Shown one piece after another: positions 19,742 to 29,904 of a DNA stretch of 34,206 nucleotides. Source of the stretch: Bondarzewia mesenterica (lineage: Eukaryota; Basidiomycota; Agaricomycetes; Russulales; Bondarzewiaceae). Every line of letters begins with the position of its first letter. The stretch's first letter is position 1. The notes beneath the pieces were generated by a model. The model saw nothing but the letters and a program-made list of their open reading frames with translations, searched no databases and was not told the DNA's origin. The translations under genes were made by a program, and so were the position numbers. Location: contig SGPL01000361.1 in the NCBI GenBank assembly GCA_004802705.1, positions 1-34,206 of the forward strand, in the 5' to 3' direction.

Positions 19742-21070
19742 TCAAGCCGCTACCCATGCGGCATGCCGCCTCACTAATTCCTCGACAATATCTTCCTCAA
19801 TCTCCTTCGGCCGGCGCGCGCGAGTCGACAGCATGGGTGTCGATCCGTATCCACGACTCCGACATACCAGCGGTCGCATTCGGGGATGATGAGCGTGAGA
19901 CAAAGACAACTTCGTACTTTCGTCGATGAAGATCGTTCCCTATGACGATTTGATGTCCGTACCGCTCGAGAGAGACGCGCGATTTGTCTAACAGGAGCCG
20001 TGGGTCTGTTTCAAGCTGCGAGTGCAGATGAATCAGATCAAGACCGAAAGTTGAAGAAGCGATATTTACGTACTTTGAATGATACAATGAACCCATCAGG
20101 TGTCCATTCATCGACCATTGGTTTCAAAATCTTCGGCACTTGATCCATCTCGATCAGTAAACTGCCTTTACCAGATTGGATCTTGTGTTCGGACTACGAG
20201 AACTCTGCACGTCAGCAACGATATATCTCAAAGTACACGCGAAAGGCTTACCATCTTTTGTCGCGGCAGGAAGAAGTCGCTCACGGCTGCTGCGAGATAA
20301 TAAAGCACGCTCCGGCCCAAGACAGAAAGCTCTTGGCTGACGGCACGCAACAACCAGAGATAGTCGTTGACAGTCACGAATGTGAGAGTGTGGATCATGC
20401 CTGCGTTGTGGGATGATTTGTACGCTGAGAGGACCTCCAGGAGCTCTTCGCGCTTTGATTCTGTCACACTGATACTGCTGTCTGACTCAATCTCCAGGAA
20501 GTCGAGGAACGGGTTCGTGGAATGCGAGTAGTGCCGGCTGAAGGGCTGCAGACTGAACTGCCGATGCATGAACACGACTGCATACCCCGCTTTCAAGAAG
20601 TACTCGGCAGAAGTTGCACCGCGAGTGCCTAACGTTCTCCTGCTCGATTACGATGCATATCTGACTGGAGATGGCATTTTAAACTCACCTGCACTGAAAT
20701 TATCGAGAAAGCGCACGCTGAAAACCCAAGCCGCGTATACGTGAGCAAGAAGGTTGAGTTGCGAGACGACAAGCCGATGATTGCGGATGGAGGGAGATGA
20801 CTCTCACACATTGAGTTCCAAAGGCACTGTTGTACCACCACTCTATGACGACACGCCAGAATATCAGGTCAATGCGAATGGAACACAGAAGAACACAGAC
20901 AAGTCCCAATACGAACTCACAGTGACCAAGACGACCTTCCTTCCCTGAGCTTTTTGTCGACCAACGAAAGCGCGGATGCCCGCGACGTCGTGCTCGAGGG
21001 TGGCCGGAGGCGGTTGGGTCGCAAAGTATGACTCTGCGGAGAATTGGGAACTCGAAGGTTGGTCCGTCAT
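19742..21070 (-). CDS. Phosphopantothenate-cysteine ligase (one frame break)
   Basis: PPCS/CAB2: joins cysteine to 4'-phosphopantothenate in coenzyme A synthesis. Six exons: 21070-20921, 20842-20808, 20717-20689, 20628-20252, 20193-20074, 20015-19742. The family signature is clear when spliced: VVLVTSGGTTVPLELNVVRF, then DNFSAGTRGATSAEYFLKAGY and VVFMHRQFSLQPFSRHY; later YYLAAAVSDFFLP, KGSLLIEMDQVPKILKP, and VIGNDLHRRKYEVVFVSR. After WIRIDTHA the raw frame runs off to a stop at about 19797, while the expected tail EIEEDIVEELVRRHAAWVAA follows in another frame and ends at 19742. The shift falls in a GCGCGCGCCGGCC tract. Upstream in-frame start codons exist, but ATG 21070 fits the family. No other defect seen. 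Confidence 0.88.
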
Positions 21071-22272
21071 TGTCGTACAATAATGAAGCAAATCAACGGA
21101 AGAAGCAAGCCGTACCCGCACAAGTACGGAATACCTGGCAGTACTTATACTTGATGGAGAATATATGTAGTCACGAGGTGATAAGGTCGACCATCATGAT
21201 TCGTCCGGACTCCAACTCATCCAATCCGCACTGTTCAAACACGATGCAAACGCTCAAGCTCGACTTTCTCGTCTACGACGCTGTGTTACAGTGTGTTACA
21301 GAGTCTTATAGCTGAGATTTTTGATCCAATGGATGCAAGGTCTTCCTTTTTACGCGCGCCAGACCTGAATCGGCGCTGAGAATATGTTGTAAGTCTATTT
21401 TTTCATGTCTTGGTCGGCCCCCGCGTCGAAGCAAGCTGTTTTCAGATCGCGATGGTTATGAGTACTGTGGCCTCTTGTGGCCTACATACAGGACCTACGA
21501 GCATAGCCTGCTCTGCCCAACCCGACTCCTCCCAGTGTTGATCGATATGCCGCCTCCTCACACGACGCGCCAATGATCATAGCCGTTGCGCGGTCGCAAC
21601 TGATATCTATGTATTACATACGAATTCCAGGTGAGCTCGGATGAACTCAATTTTCTACACATCTTATTATGAATATGATTCGGCCTTGATTGATCCACAA
21701 CTCCACGGGTTTATCACTGCATGACTACGTCCAGTTGAGAACTGTGAGGATCCGTTCAATACAAGGTCATCCGTGAGTAGTTCGTTGTCGTTTTGTACCA
21801 CGAGATTCGAGAGAATTCGGCAACGACTTTGTTTCGACAGTTAAGTATAGGCCACTGAATCATTCTTCTGCTGTGGTTGTGCATGTTCGATCGCCATGGC
21901 AGTGGAATGGCTTAGCATCTGTTCGCAGGGATTCTCAACAATTGCGAAGCTATGCGATTGGTCCAGCAGTCCATCAGCATCTGATCTAAAAGTGATTGAA
22001 TATGGTAGTCTTAGACATCCAATGAGAACCCGCAATCAGAATTGTCGGGTTCAAGGCACACACTGTGTGCCCGACTGGTATAAAAGACCTTGTGGTGTCG
22101 TTCATTTATCTCCCGGCTTGCCCATTCCCTTTCTTCATCGTAACCTGTCAGCACCCTTCGAGGACTGGTTCCTCTGCTTCACATACTCTTTTTCTTCACA
22201 AATCTAGCTAACCTTTCTTGCAAGCCCGTTCATTTCAGCCTAACGTCTTTCCTTCAAAATTTTCAAGTCGTC
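21071..22272. other. Intergenic and upstream region of the secreted-protein gene
   Basis: About 1.2 kb between the divergent PPCS (minus) and secreted-protein (plus) genes. No exon chain or motif is recognisable. CCAAT words occur near 21956 (as ATTGG) and at 22018. The last 200 bp carry a TATA box and a palindrome, listed separately. The final 90 bp before the ATG are pyrimidine-rich, as in fungal 5' leaders. Confidence 0.5.
22044..22086 (+). promoter_or_regulatory. Palindrome plus TATA box upstream of secreted-protein gene
   Basis: A perfect palindrome GCACACACTGTGTGC (22056-22070) lies within outer arms GTCGGG (22044-22049) and CCCGAC (22070-22075). A strong TATA box, TATAAAAG, follows at 22079-22086, about 187 bp before the start codon. 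Together they look like an operator placed just upstream of a core promoter; the binding factor is unknown. Confidence 0.55.
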
Positions 22273-23260
22273 ATGTTTTCCAAAATCTTCTTGTCCCTTC
22301 TTGTCCTCGTCTTCGCATCGCAGGTTCATGCACATGCCGCGATTGCGCCCGCGCTTGGTGTCTCTGGAACGCCTGTGCGTAACGATGCGCAGCGTCCTTC
22401 GACTGCCAGCCCCTGCGGTAATGTCAACATCGCAAGCACCATCGACTCATCGACAGCTGTTCCCGCCGCAGCCGACGGCACGTTCGCGGCCACCATCACC
22501 AACTTCAATGCGTAAGCTGACTGTGTTCTCCATCGGTCAATTAGTCGCTGACTGTATGCGAACGCGGTCTTTGAATAATCAGCGGGCAGGATGGTTCCCG
22601 TCAAGTAACCGCGCAAGTCGATGCTACTGGCACCGGCAAGACTTTTGCTGCTGCCGAAGTGCTCACCAACGGTGACCTCGTAGGTGTTGCCAATTCGTGT
22701 GTAAAATTCTATAGTACTCACTGGTAATTCGTCGCAGGCGCCCACAAGCACGGGTTCTCAACAGCTCTCTGTTCAACTTCCCTCAGGTGCAAAGTGTACT
22801 GGCGGTAAGGCAGGCAATCTTTGTCTTGCCTCTTTTACCACTGCGGGTGGCTTCGGAAACTGTGTTGTTGTCTCTCAGGGCGCTGCGGCTGCCACTGGTG
22901 GAAACCCTACAGTTGCTGCCGGGAACGCTACAGTTGCTGCCGGGAATGCTACAGTTGCTGCCGGGGATGCTACAGTTGCTGCCGGGAATGCTACAGTTGC
23001 TGCCGGGAATGCTACAGTTGCTGCCGGGAATGCTACATCTATTGCAGGGAATGCCACGGGAAACGCAACAACTGCTGCAGTAAAGAAGGGGGGCAACAGG
23101 AAACATAAGGCCTCGGGGGCGAAGGCAAATGACGCCAAGAACGCAGCTCGTTCTTCCAACCGCCATTGTAAGCTCCGTCGCGATTTGACCCATTGTTCTA
23201 TTCTCACTTACGATTGATACAGGGGCTTCACGCCGCTCCGCCTACGTCCCTCTTGCATGA
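22273..23260 (+). CDS. Small secreted protein with sequon repeat array
   Basis: Four exons (22273-22511, 22583-22679, 22738-23167, 23223-23260) give 267 residues. The N-terminus MFSKIFLSLLVLVFASQVHA is a textbook signal peptide; cleavage after Ala-20 would leave an N-terminal His-Ala-Ala. The mature domain (to about 155) holds spaced cysteines (SPCGNVN, AKCTGG, NLCLASF, GNCVVV) and Thr/Gly-rich beta-type segments; I recall such domains as common in agaricomycete secretomes but cannot name the family with certainty (Egh16/Gas1-like is possible). Then come seven 7-residue units NATVAAG-type, and a Lys/Arg-rich tail (KKGGNRKHKASGAKAN). No GPI signal or membrane helix is seen at the end. TATA-driven promoter upstream. 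The function is unknown; extracellular or wall location is inferred. Confidence 0.8.
22903..23049 (+). repeat. 21-bp coding minisatellite (7 units)
   Basis: Seven in-frame 21-bp units. Units 1-6 are near-identical (AAY-GCT-ACA-GTT-GCT-GCC-GGG); unit 1 has Pro in place of Ala, unit 4 Asp for Asn, and unit 7 is worn (NATSIAG). They encode NATVAAG-type heptads. Confidence 0.92.
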
Positions 23261-24099
23261 TCGGTTTGTGCTTCTGGTTTGATGACGAGTTCGTACATAG
23301 TGAGCTCGAGTGGAGATCTAGCATTCAAATGTACTTTGCATTGTTGGGTGCTTCAATCAATCGATGAAAGGGGGATTTCGACCTCATGTGTAGGAGTTCA
23401 ACCTCAATCTCAAGAGCCACGTATAAAGTGCGGAAAGTCCCCGAAACTCGAAGCTTTGTTCACAGGCGTCAGGGGCTCCACTCGTTGGGTCAGTTCTGTC
23501 GGTAATGCTATGCAGCAAATATTGGTGTTATTAGTTCTCTCTGACTCACATACTCAGGAGATGTCCTCGTTGAGTTGGAGGTGCAAACTTCAGTATTCAA
23601 ATATTCATCTGTAGCTCTGTACTCTGTATGAGCACTTGCGTGACAGTCGCGTTTCGACATGGATGTCCGAGTCGACGACTTTGGCCAGCTTTATCTCAGC
23701 ATTGTTCAGACTGAAAATATGTTTGATTGGATCAGAGCGCGCTACTGGCGCGCTGCAGACATAATGTGGTGACGGAATTGTTAGTACGCTGCTCGAATGG
23801 AGTGGACAGGCAAAGCTGGGATGACAATGAGTTGATGGTCGGGGTGATGATAGACGTCACGGTCTTTGTGGGGAATGGTGTCGCACAGTGGGACAATGAG
23901 TTTTCAAAACCTGTCGCGCATTGAGCAACTTACAGCGCTTTCGCGCGCGCTCGCCATGCCTGATACGCTTCCGTTGGACCCATGGCGTGTGTGGCTGCGT
24001 CCGTTCTCTAGCGAATCATCAACATATTCTTTCGTTAGAGACGACGAGGCGAGAGGTTTCTTTATTTTGGACGATGATACCCAACACAACAGGCATTAA
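23261..24099. other. Gene-poor interval, left part
   Basis: 3' flank of the secreted-protein gene followed by sequence with only short open frames and no motif. No repeat stands out. Confidence 0.5.
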
Positions 24100-24520
24100 C
24101 CCATATCAAATTGGCCAATTCCTTTCTGAAAGCAATCTTAACCTCAAAATTTCGGCAAATATTCAGACTTCCCCAAAATACTACTGAAATTTTAAATTTC
24201 AGCCTTTCCAAATTTATACATTATGCATCAGGAGAAATTTTACTGATCCTAAGAAGAAACCTATCATTTTAGACAAGCTGAACTAGCAAAAAAAATTCCT
24301 TAGAAGGAAATTTTCAGTACCTTCAGCTCAGCTGAAAGTAAAGGTTTCGGGCTCAATTTGGTTGCACATGTGACCAACCTGCCATATTTAATTTCGGACT
24401 TGCTGATTTTTTATATTTCTACCAAATTTCAGACAAAACAACAGAACTTCTAAAAATTTAAGGCCCAGATTGAATTCAGAAGCTCTTCAGGGTGTCTTAT
24501 TTTAAATAATGCCTCTTGTG
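24100..24520. other. AT-rich island with short palindromes
   Basis: This block is visibly AT-rich against the GC-rich surroundings and has no open frame of note. It contains perfect palindromes: CTGAAATTTTAAATTTCAG (24184-24202) and TTCAGCTCAGCTGAA (24322-24336), and TTCCTT-AG-AAGGAA near 24297. The words CTGAA and TTTCAG recur many times. It may be an eroded transposon or a matrix/origin-like AT island; nothing decides between these. Confidence 0.5.
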
Positions 24521-24660
24521 GTGAATGGTTCGGAATTGATGAAGCCGGACATGTCGCCAGACTTGAAGTATGACGTAAGAAATGGCACATTCACAGTGGC
24601 TCACTAGATGATCAATGGACGTTCACGGTATTGGCACAATCACGGAGTTTGAAATGGAGG

Positions 24661-24845
24661 TGCTGGACCGACCTGACCTCCCATACAAGGAAGGTGACTG
24701 GTGGACAAAAAACCCTACCTCCGGCCTCAGACCGGGCGTCCTGCTGGTGGATCAAAACTGGGCACTACCCGACCTGTCCGGGGCCGGAGGGCCTTTTACT
24801 GGTGGACGCCGACCTGACCTCACCCCCTATTATCAGGGGTCCTGA
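24661..24845. repeat. Degenerate tandem repeat with CTGGTGGAY core
   Basis: The word CTGGTGGAC or CTGGTGGAT occurs at 24698, 24744 and 24799 (spacing 46 and 55 bp). It alternates with GACCTGACCTC or related words (24669, 24811). It resembles a worn tandem repeat rather than a gene; the plus-strand frame 24615-24845 across it has no motif. Confidence 0.45.
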
Positions 24846-24902
24846 TGATGGACAGACGAGTTTTCTTCAATGAACGCGAACGCCCTTTGTGATGGTTCGC
24901 TG

Positions 24903-24940
24903 CCTACACGTCTCTTCTGTGTAGGTCGCTACGGAGACTA
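24903..24940 (+). mobile_element. Truncated hairpin element, copy 3
   Basis: The 3' part, TCTTCTGTGTAGGTCGCTAC followed by GGAGACTA, is identical to the copy at 25223-25286 over about 28 bases. The left arm is shortened: CCTACAC pairs with GTGTAGG around a 7-nt loop. No flanking direct repeat is seen, fitting truncation. Confidence 0.5.
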
Positions 24941-24970
24941 CGTCGTGGGTGTGTACGCGCAGGATTTATG

Positions 24971-25080
24971 CTTCACATCTACGTTTCCTTGACTTCCCTA
25001 CCGATGACAGATACGCTTCACCTCGATGTATTAATGAACGAATTTACACTTTACATCTATGTTTCCTTGACTTCCCTACC
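24971..25080. repeat. 32-bp direct repeat pair, 78-bp period
   Basis: CTTCACATCTACGTTTCCTT at 24971, continuing GACTTCCCTACC to 25002, recurs at 25049-25080 with 30 of 32 bases the same. Both differences are C-to-T transitions. A worn third piece (GCTTCACCTCGATGT) lies at about 25015. Confidence 0.7.
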
Positions 25081-25222
25081 CACCGAAAATATTCTTTGCG
25101 AGCAAGGTATGCGCCGACGCAGTCGGCACTCCCCCAGTGAAGACCCTCCCTTTATAGTCACGCGGTTCCAAGACACGGTTTCCAAGCATCAAGCCACCAA
25201 CTGCGCCATGTGATGATCCGTA

Positions 25223-25286
25223 GTCGTAAATCTTAACACAGAACGACTGTCTTCTGTGTAGGTCGCTACGGAGACTAGTCGTAAAT
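25223..25286 (+). mobile_element. Dispersed hairpin element, copy 4, with 9-bp direct repeats
   Basis: The element is 25232-25277: it begins CTTAACACAGAACGACTGTC and ends TACGGAGACTA. A perfect 9-bp direct repeat GTCGTAAAT flanks it (25223-25231 and 25278-25286); with the shared TA before it the match reaches 11 bp. The ACACAGAA/TTCTGTGT arms are perfect. Same family as 12776-12842. Confidence 0.65.
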
Positions 25287-26662
25287 GATGCTGCAACGCG
25301 GTGCTCTGGGCCCCTGGACCCTGTGTCTTCGAGCCATCTCAGTTCGTCAAGTGAATATTGCTGCAATGGCAGAAGTGTGATGGCTTTGTGGGGTTATTTC
25401 ATGACCACCCTGCATTCACTCCGCCATCCACTCCGTGTTCCATGGAACACTCATCAGCGCTCGTAGGAACTCATCGTGGCGTGCTAATGGTGCTTATTCC
25501 TTGACAGAGTCCCTCCTGGTCAATTTGCCTACACTTTTCGTCCAAGTGAAAACATCGGGCAGCTTGCTCATAGCTATGACATCATCGCGACTAGAGTTTC
25601 TCGTACAGTGAGTGCCTACTGTATCGTGTGTATGTATACATTCGTTCATTGAAGATCTAAGTTAGATGGATGCGGCAGCGCTGACCCTCAAATCTAGACT
25701 TCAAAGCCTCAAGATTTCATCAATGAACAGCGAAGTGAACCGTGAGATCTGAGATGTAGAATCATTGCACGATACTGAATATTACAGAAGACATACGGCA
25801 CTTCGCTATTCGATATCCAGCACGCAATAACTATGCACCTAGATATGGGAGCGGGTATTTGGGACATCACGAGGAGATACAGTATTGGCTGAACTGACAC
25901 AATATCTATCAAAGTCCATCAGCCACGTCGAAAATGGGGTCGCGGAATTTCTCCCTTCGCTCTTCCTCTCAGGCTGTCGATGCACGAAAAAGGAATTCGG
26001 AATTGCAACACATGCTCGAGGAGGGCAAGACGACGTTTGCGTGACGCTATGCACACGGACGGAGCTAACAACGACATTTCTGCTTCGCATAATATTTCCG
26101 ATATTGGGTTGGATGAGGTCCTCGATGCAAGCCGAGGGTGGGTCGCTGCAGGTCGCTACGCTCGGGCTCGTCGAACATATGAGAAAGCCCAGGCACGTGT
26201 CACAAGTAACGACTTGACCTTCCTAATCCGGGCGATTACACTTTTTTTGGCGCTCCGCGTCGTAATTGCACGTCAATTTCTTGGTCGATTGCGTGCTTGA
26301 TGAATGCCTTCTAGTATGCTCTCAATTTGCCGCATCAATGTCATCCAAAGACTCTTTGTCTTCGATAATCCTTCTCTTTCTCTCTTTAGTTCCAGGGCCG
26401 GAAGCGAAACAACTCCATTCGAGATACCTCGTATCCGCTGCCCCAGACGCGTCGCGTGCCTAGCTCCTTCATATAATTTGCTGCGTGGCTGCATAGAAAA
26501 ACCTCCCCTTTCATTGCGACATCTAGCGAAAATAGACATCATCCTATATCTGTCTTTTGGTGCCTAGTCTCCCCGAGACTTTATATCAGGACCTTTTTCA
26601 GCCCTTGCCCACCAGCGCTTTTGCTCAGTCTTCCCCCCCATATCTCCTTACATCCTCTCGTC
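25287..26662. other. Gene-poor interval, right part, and permease upstream region
   Basis: No gene can be supported. Two stretches read like protein fragments: about 25500-25620 (frame giving RVPPGQFAYTFRPSENIG) and 25980-26300 (GLDEVLDASRGWVAAGRYAR), both on the plus strand. Neither has a start, a splice chain or a family I recognise, so they may be relics. The permease promoter should lie in the last few hundred bases. Confidence 0.45.
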
Positions 26663-29420
26663 ATGACCACGGTAGCGAAAAAATATGGGAAGCGTGTCAT
26701 CGGATACCCGGATGACAGTGTCCCAGTCGTATCTTCAAGAGATTGGGTCCGCAATCTTTCCAAAAACCCCAAGCGCGAGGTATGTTCACCGCGTCCACCG
26801 ATTTTTTATCTTTGCTCTCTGGCTGACGTCAGTCTCAAGGCCATTGACTACATCAAGCGCCTATTCCCTATCTTCTCATGGATATCCAGATACAGTACGC
26901 GATTTTTCTGACTGATATTGGTTGTCACACTCATCGCCGCCTTAGACTTGGGATGGCTAACTGGTGATCTCATCGCTGGAATAACTGTTGGCATCGTTCT
27001 GGTGCCTCAGAGCATGTCGTATGCCCAGGTATGTGGAATTATGATCCGTTATCAGCGCCTTTAATCATGCTCTTGTTATAGATTGCGACGCTGCCTCCTC
27101 AATACGGCCTGTATTCGGCATTCATCGGTGTTGCGGTCTACTGCGTAAACAAGTTCCCTCTCTCCGAGTAATTCCTGGTTGATTCATTATACGTCCTCCG
27201 CAGCTATTTGCAACGTCGAAGGACGTTTCCATAGGCCCCGTCGCTGTGATGTCCTTGATCGTTTCTCAGATCATAACGTATGTCAATGACAAGCATCCTG
27301 GTGAATGGCCGAGTCCGCAGATTGCCACGACGGTCGCGTTCATCTGTGGTTTCATCGTGCTAGGTCTTGGTCTCTTGCGGCTGGGGTGGTTGGTTGAGTT
27401 CATTCCTGCCCCCGCCGTCAGTGGTTTCATGACTGGATCCGCTATCAATATTGTCGCAGGACAAGTGCCAGGTCTGATGGGTATTACTGGTTTTGAGTGA
27501 GTGTTTGTGATGCACTTTTTCACCCTCATCTCACCTCATCTTGCGCATGATCAGTACTCGTGCTTCAACCTACAAGGTGATTATAAACACTTTGAAGGGC
27601 TTGCCGGGAACGACGAAGGATGCTGCGTTTGGTCTTACAGGTCTGGCTGCGCTCTATCTCATTCGCATAGCCTGTGACCAATTATCAAAGCGCTATCCCA
27701 GAAGAGGTCTGTCTTCCCTCACCTAATTTGTTTCCGGTCTCATCTTGCCTCTGTTCAATAGCGCGCGTGTTTTTCTTCGTGTCCGTTCTCAGGAACGCCT
27801 TCGTGATCATCATTCTCACGCTTGCGTCCTGGTTGTACGTTCGCCACCGCAAAAGTTCCAAAGGCAAATACCCTATCAAAATTCTTCAAACGGTGCCTCG
27901 CGGTCTGCAGCATGTCGGTCAGCCTGTCATCGATCCCAAGCTCCTCACTGCGGTTGCAGGGAAGCTCCCGGTTGCCACCATCGTCCTTTTACTCGAGCAC
28001 ATTGCTATCTCAAAATGTAGGTCACGTTACTTCGAGTCCTGTCTGCGACGGCGCTAATTCGCGCAATGCCTCAGCTTTCGGAAGGCTGAATGGGTACAAG
28101 ATCGATCCTAACCAGGAACTGATTGCTATTGGTGTCACCAATACTATCGGATCGTGTTTCAATGCCTACCCCGCCACTGGATCTTTCTCTCGTTCTGCTC
28201 TGAAGTCGAAATCCGGCGTGCGCACTCCAGCGGGCGGCATCTTCAGTGCCATCGTCGTCATCGTCGCACTCTATGGTCTGACCTCTGCCTTCTTCTGGAT
28301 CCCGAGTGCTGGCTTGAGTGCGGTCATCATCCACGCTGTCGCCGATCTCGTCGCCAAGCCTCACCAGGTCTATTCCTTCTGGCGCATCTCGCCGTTGGAG
28401 TTCATCATCTGGTGGGCCGCCGTCTTCGTTACCGTGTTCTCTTCGATCGAGAATGGCATTTACACATCCATCTGTGCATCCATGGCACTCTTGTTGGTCC
28501 GCGTTGCCCACCGCGCGGTTACTTCCTCGGACGAGTCAAGCTACAGGAAGAACGGTCACCTGAAGAGTCTCGCGACGTCTTCGTCCCTCTCAAAGAGAAT
28601 GGTGTCGTCAATTCTCAAATCAAAGTCGAACCTCCACAGCCCGGTATTATCGTCTACCGCTTCGAGGAAAGTTATCTCTACCCGAACTGTTCGATCGCCA
28701 ATTCGACACTGGTGGACTACGTCAAGGAGCACACCAGGAGAGGCAAAGATATGAGCACGGTCAAATTGAATGATCGCCCATGGAACGATCCCGGTCCCGC
28801 CCGCGGTGCAGTTGCGGAGCAGGAGGAGAACAACACGAAGCCTCTCTTGCACGCTATCGTCCTCGACTTTTCCACCGTGTCAGTCTTTTCTTCACCCTAC
28901 CCAGCTCTAATGTGCGGAAAGCTGACTGTCGTTTTTGCGTGTGCGCTGCAGTTCGCAAGTCGACACGACCTCCATTCAAGCGCTCATCGACACGCGGAGC
29001 GAAGTCGAGCGATGGACAGATGGTCCTGTCGAGTTCCACTTTGCAACCATTCTATCACCATGGATTCGCCGCGCGCTTGTCGCGGGCGGTTTCGGCACTG
29101 GGCTCCCCGCGCCATCAGGTTCACGTGAGATCGCGGCCGTCGTGCCTTATCGCGGCGGCTATGATGAGTCTGACGGTGTCAACCGCTCCATTACCGACGT
29201 CGAGGAGGGTGACATCAAAGTCTCTACCCCGTCGGCCTCACCCACCGGCATCTACGACTCCACGCAAGACGGTGGCGTGCCGCCTGTCTCTGTGGACACG
29301 CCCTTTTTCCACTTTGACTTGACGGCGGCGGTTCGCGCGGCGGAGAGGAGCTTGGCGGCGGCAGCGTCACCGTCGACGCGGTCGTCGCATGACTTCAAGA
29401 AGGCCGAATCTTCTTCATGA
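26663..29420 (+). CDS. SulP-family sulfate permease with STAS domain (one frame break)
   Basis: Plasma-membrane sulfate uptake transporter feeding sulfur assimilation. Nine exons: 26663-26779, 26840-26894, 26946-27028, 27082-27144, 27204-27496, 27555-27706, 27762-28016, 28075-28878, 28952-29420. Family landmarks: GWLTGDLIAGITVGIVLVPQ followed by SMSYAQIATLPPQYGLYSAF (SulP signature), TSKDVSIGPVAVMSL, IPAPAVSGFMTGSAINI, LLEHIAISKSFGRLNGYKID and NTIGSCFNAYPATGSFSRSA. Ten or more hydrophobic helices are followed by a cytosolic STAS domain (HAIVLDFSTVSQVDTTSIQA). In exon 8 the frame shifts near 28508, between LLLVRVAH and PRGYFLGRVKLQ; one missing C in the CCCACCGCGCGG run explains it and restores a 763-residue protein. 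Otherwise normal in length. It is the only transporter in the window. Confidence 0.92.
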
Positions 29421-29904
29421 AACTTTAGGGATTTTGTGTTGACTTATTGTTTTCATATCGTCACCGTCTGGATCATTTTATGCATGATTTGTACGTGCTC
29501 GAGCTCAGGTGCTTGTAGTTGTTTTTCGTGTCGTGGACTCGTCTGCTGTATTATAACTCACTCTGTCACATCAGCAAAATTTCTTTATGCGTCTATTATT
29601 TGGGCTACCGATTAGTTGGGCTACTAATTCCAATGATATCCATACCTGCAATGGATGAGTGCGAAGCTCGAGACTGAACTTCAAGTTGAAAAACAGAGAA
29701 CGTGGAGAGGTCTCGGCTATTTCCGCGCGAATATCATGGTACGTCATACGCATTACGCGACGAAAAATAACATTCTCAGTCGCCGTTGAGCACTTCAGAA
29801 TTCGAATCCGACTTCAGAGCCTCAGACTCGCATAGCTACTTATACTGACAGCTTAAGCGCTTAACACCCACCTTTCCACTGCAAAGCGCACCCTCTACAG
29901 TGCC
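29421..29904. other. Intergenic spacer
   Basis: 3' flank of the permease and promoter side of TACO1, which are in tandem. No gene or repeat seen. Confidence 0.6.

Noticed and set aside
22783..23193. Minus-strand frame with repeated CSIPGSN units
   Set aside because: It is the antisense shadow of the 21-bp coding minisatellite of the secreted protein.
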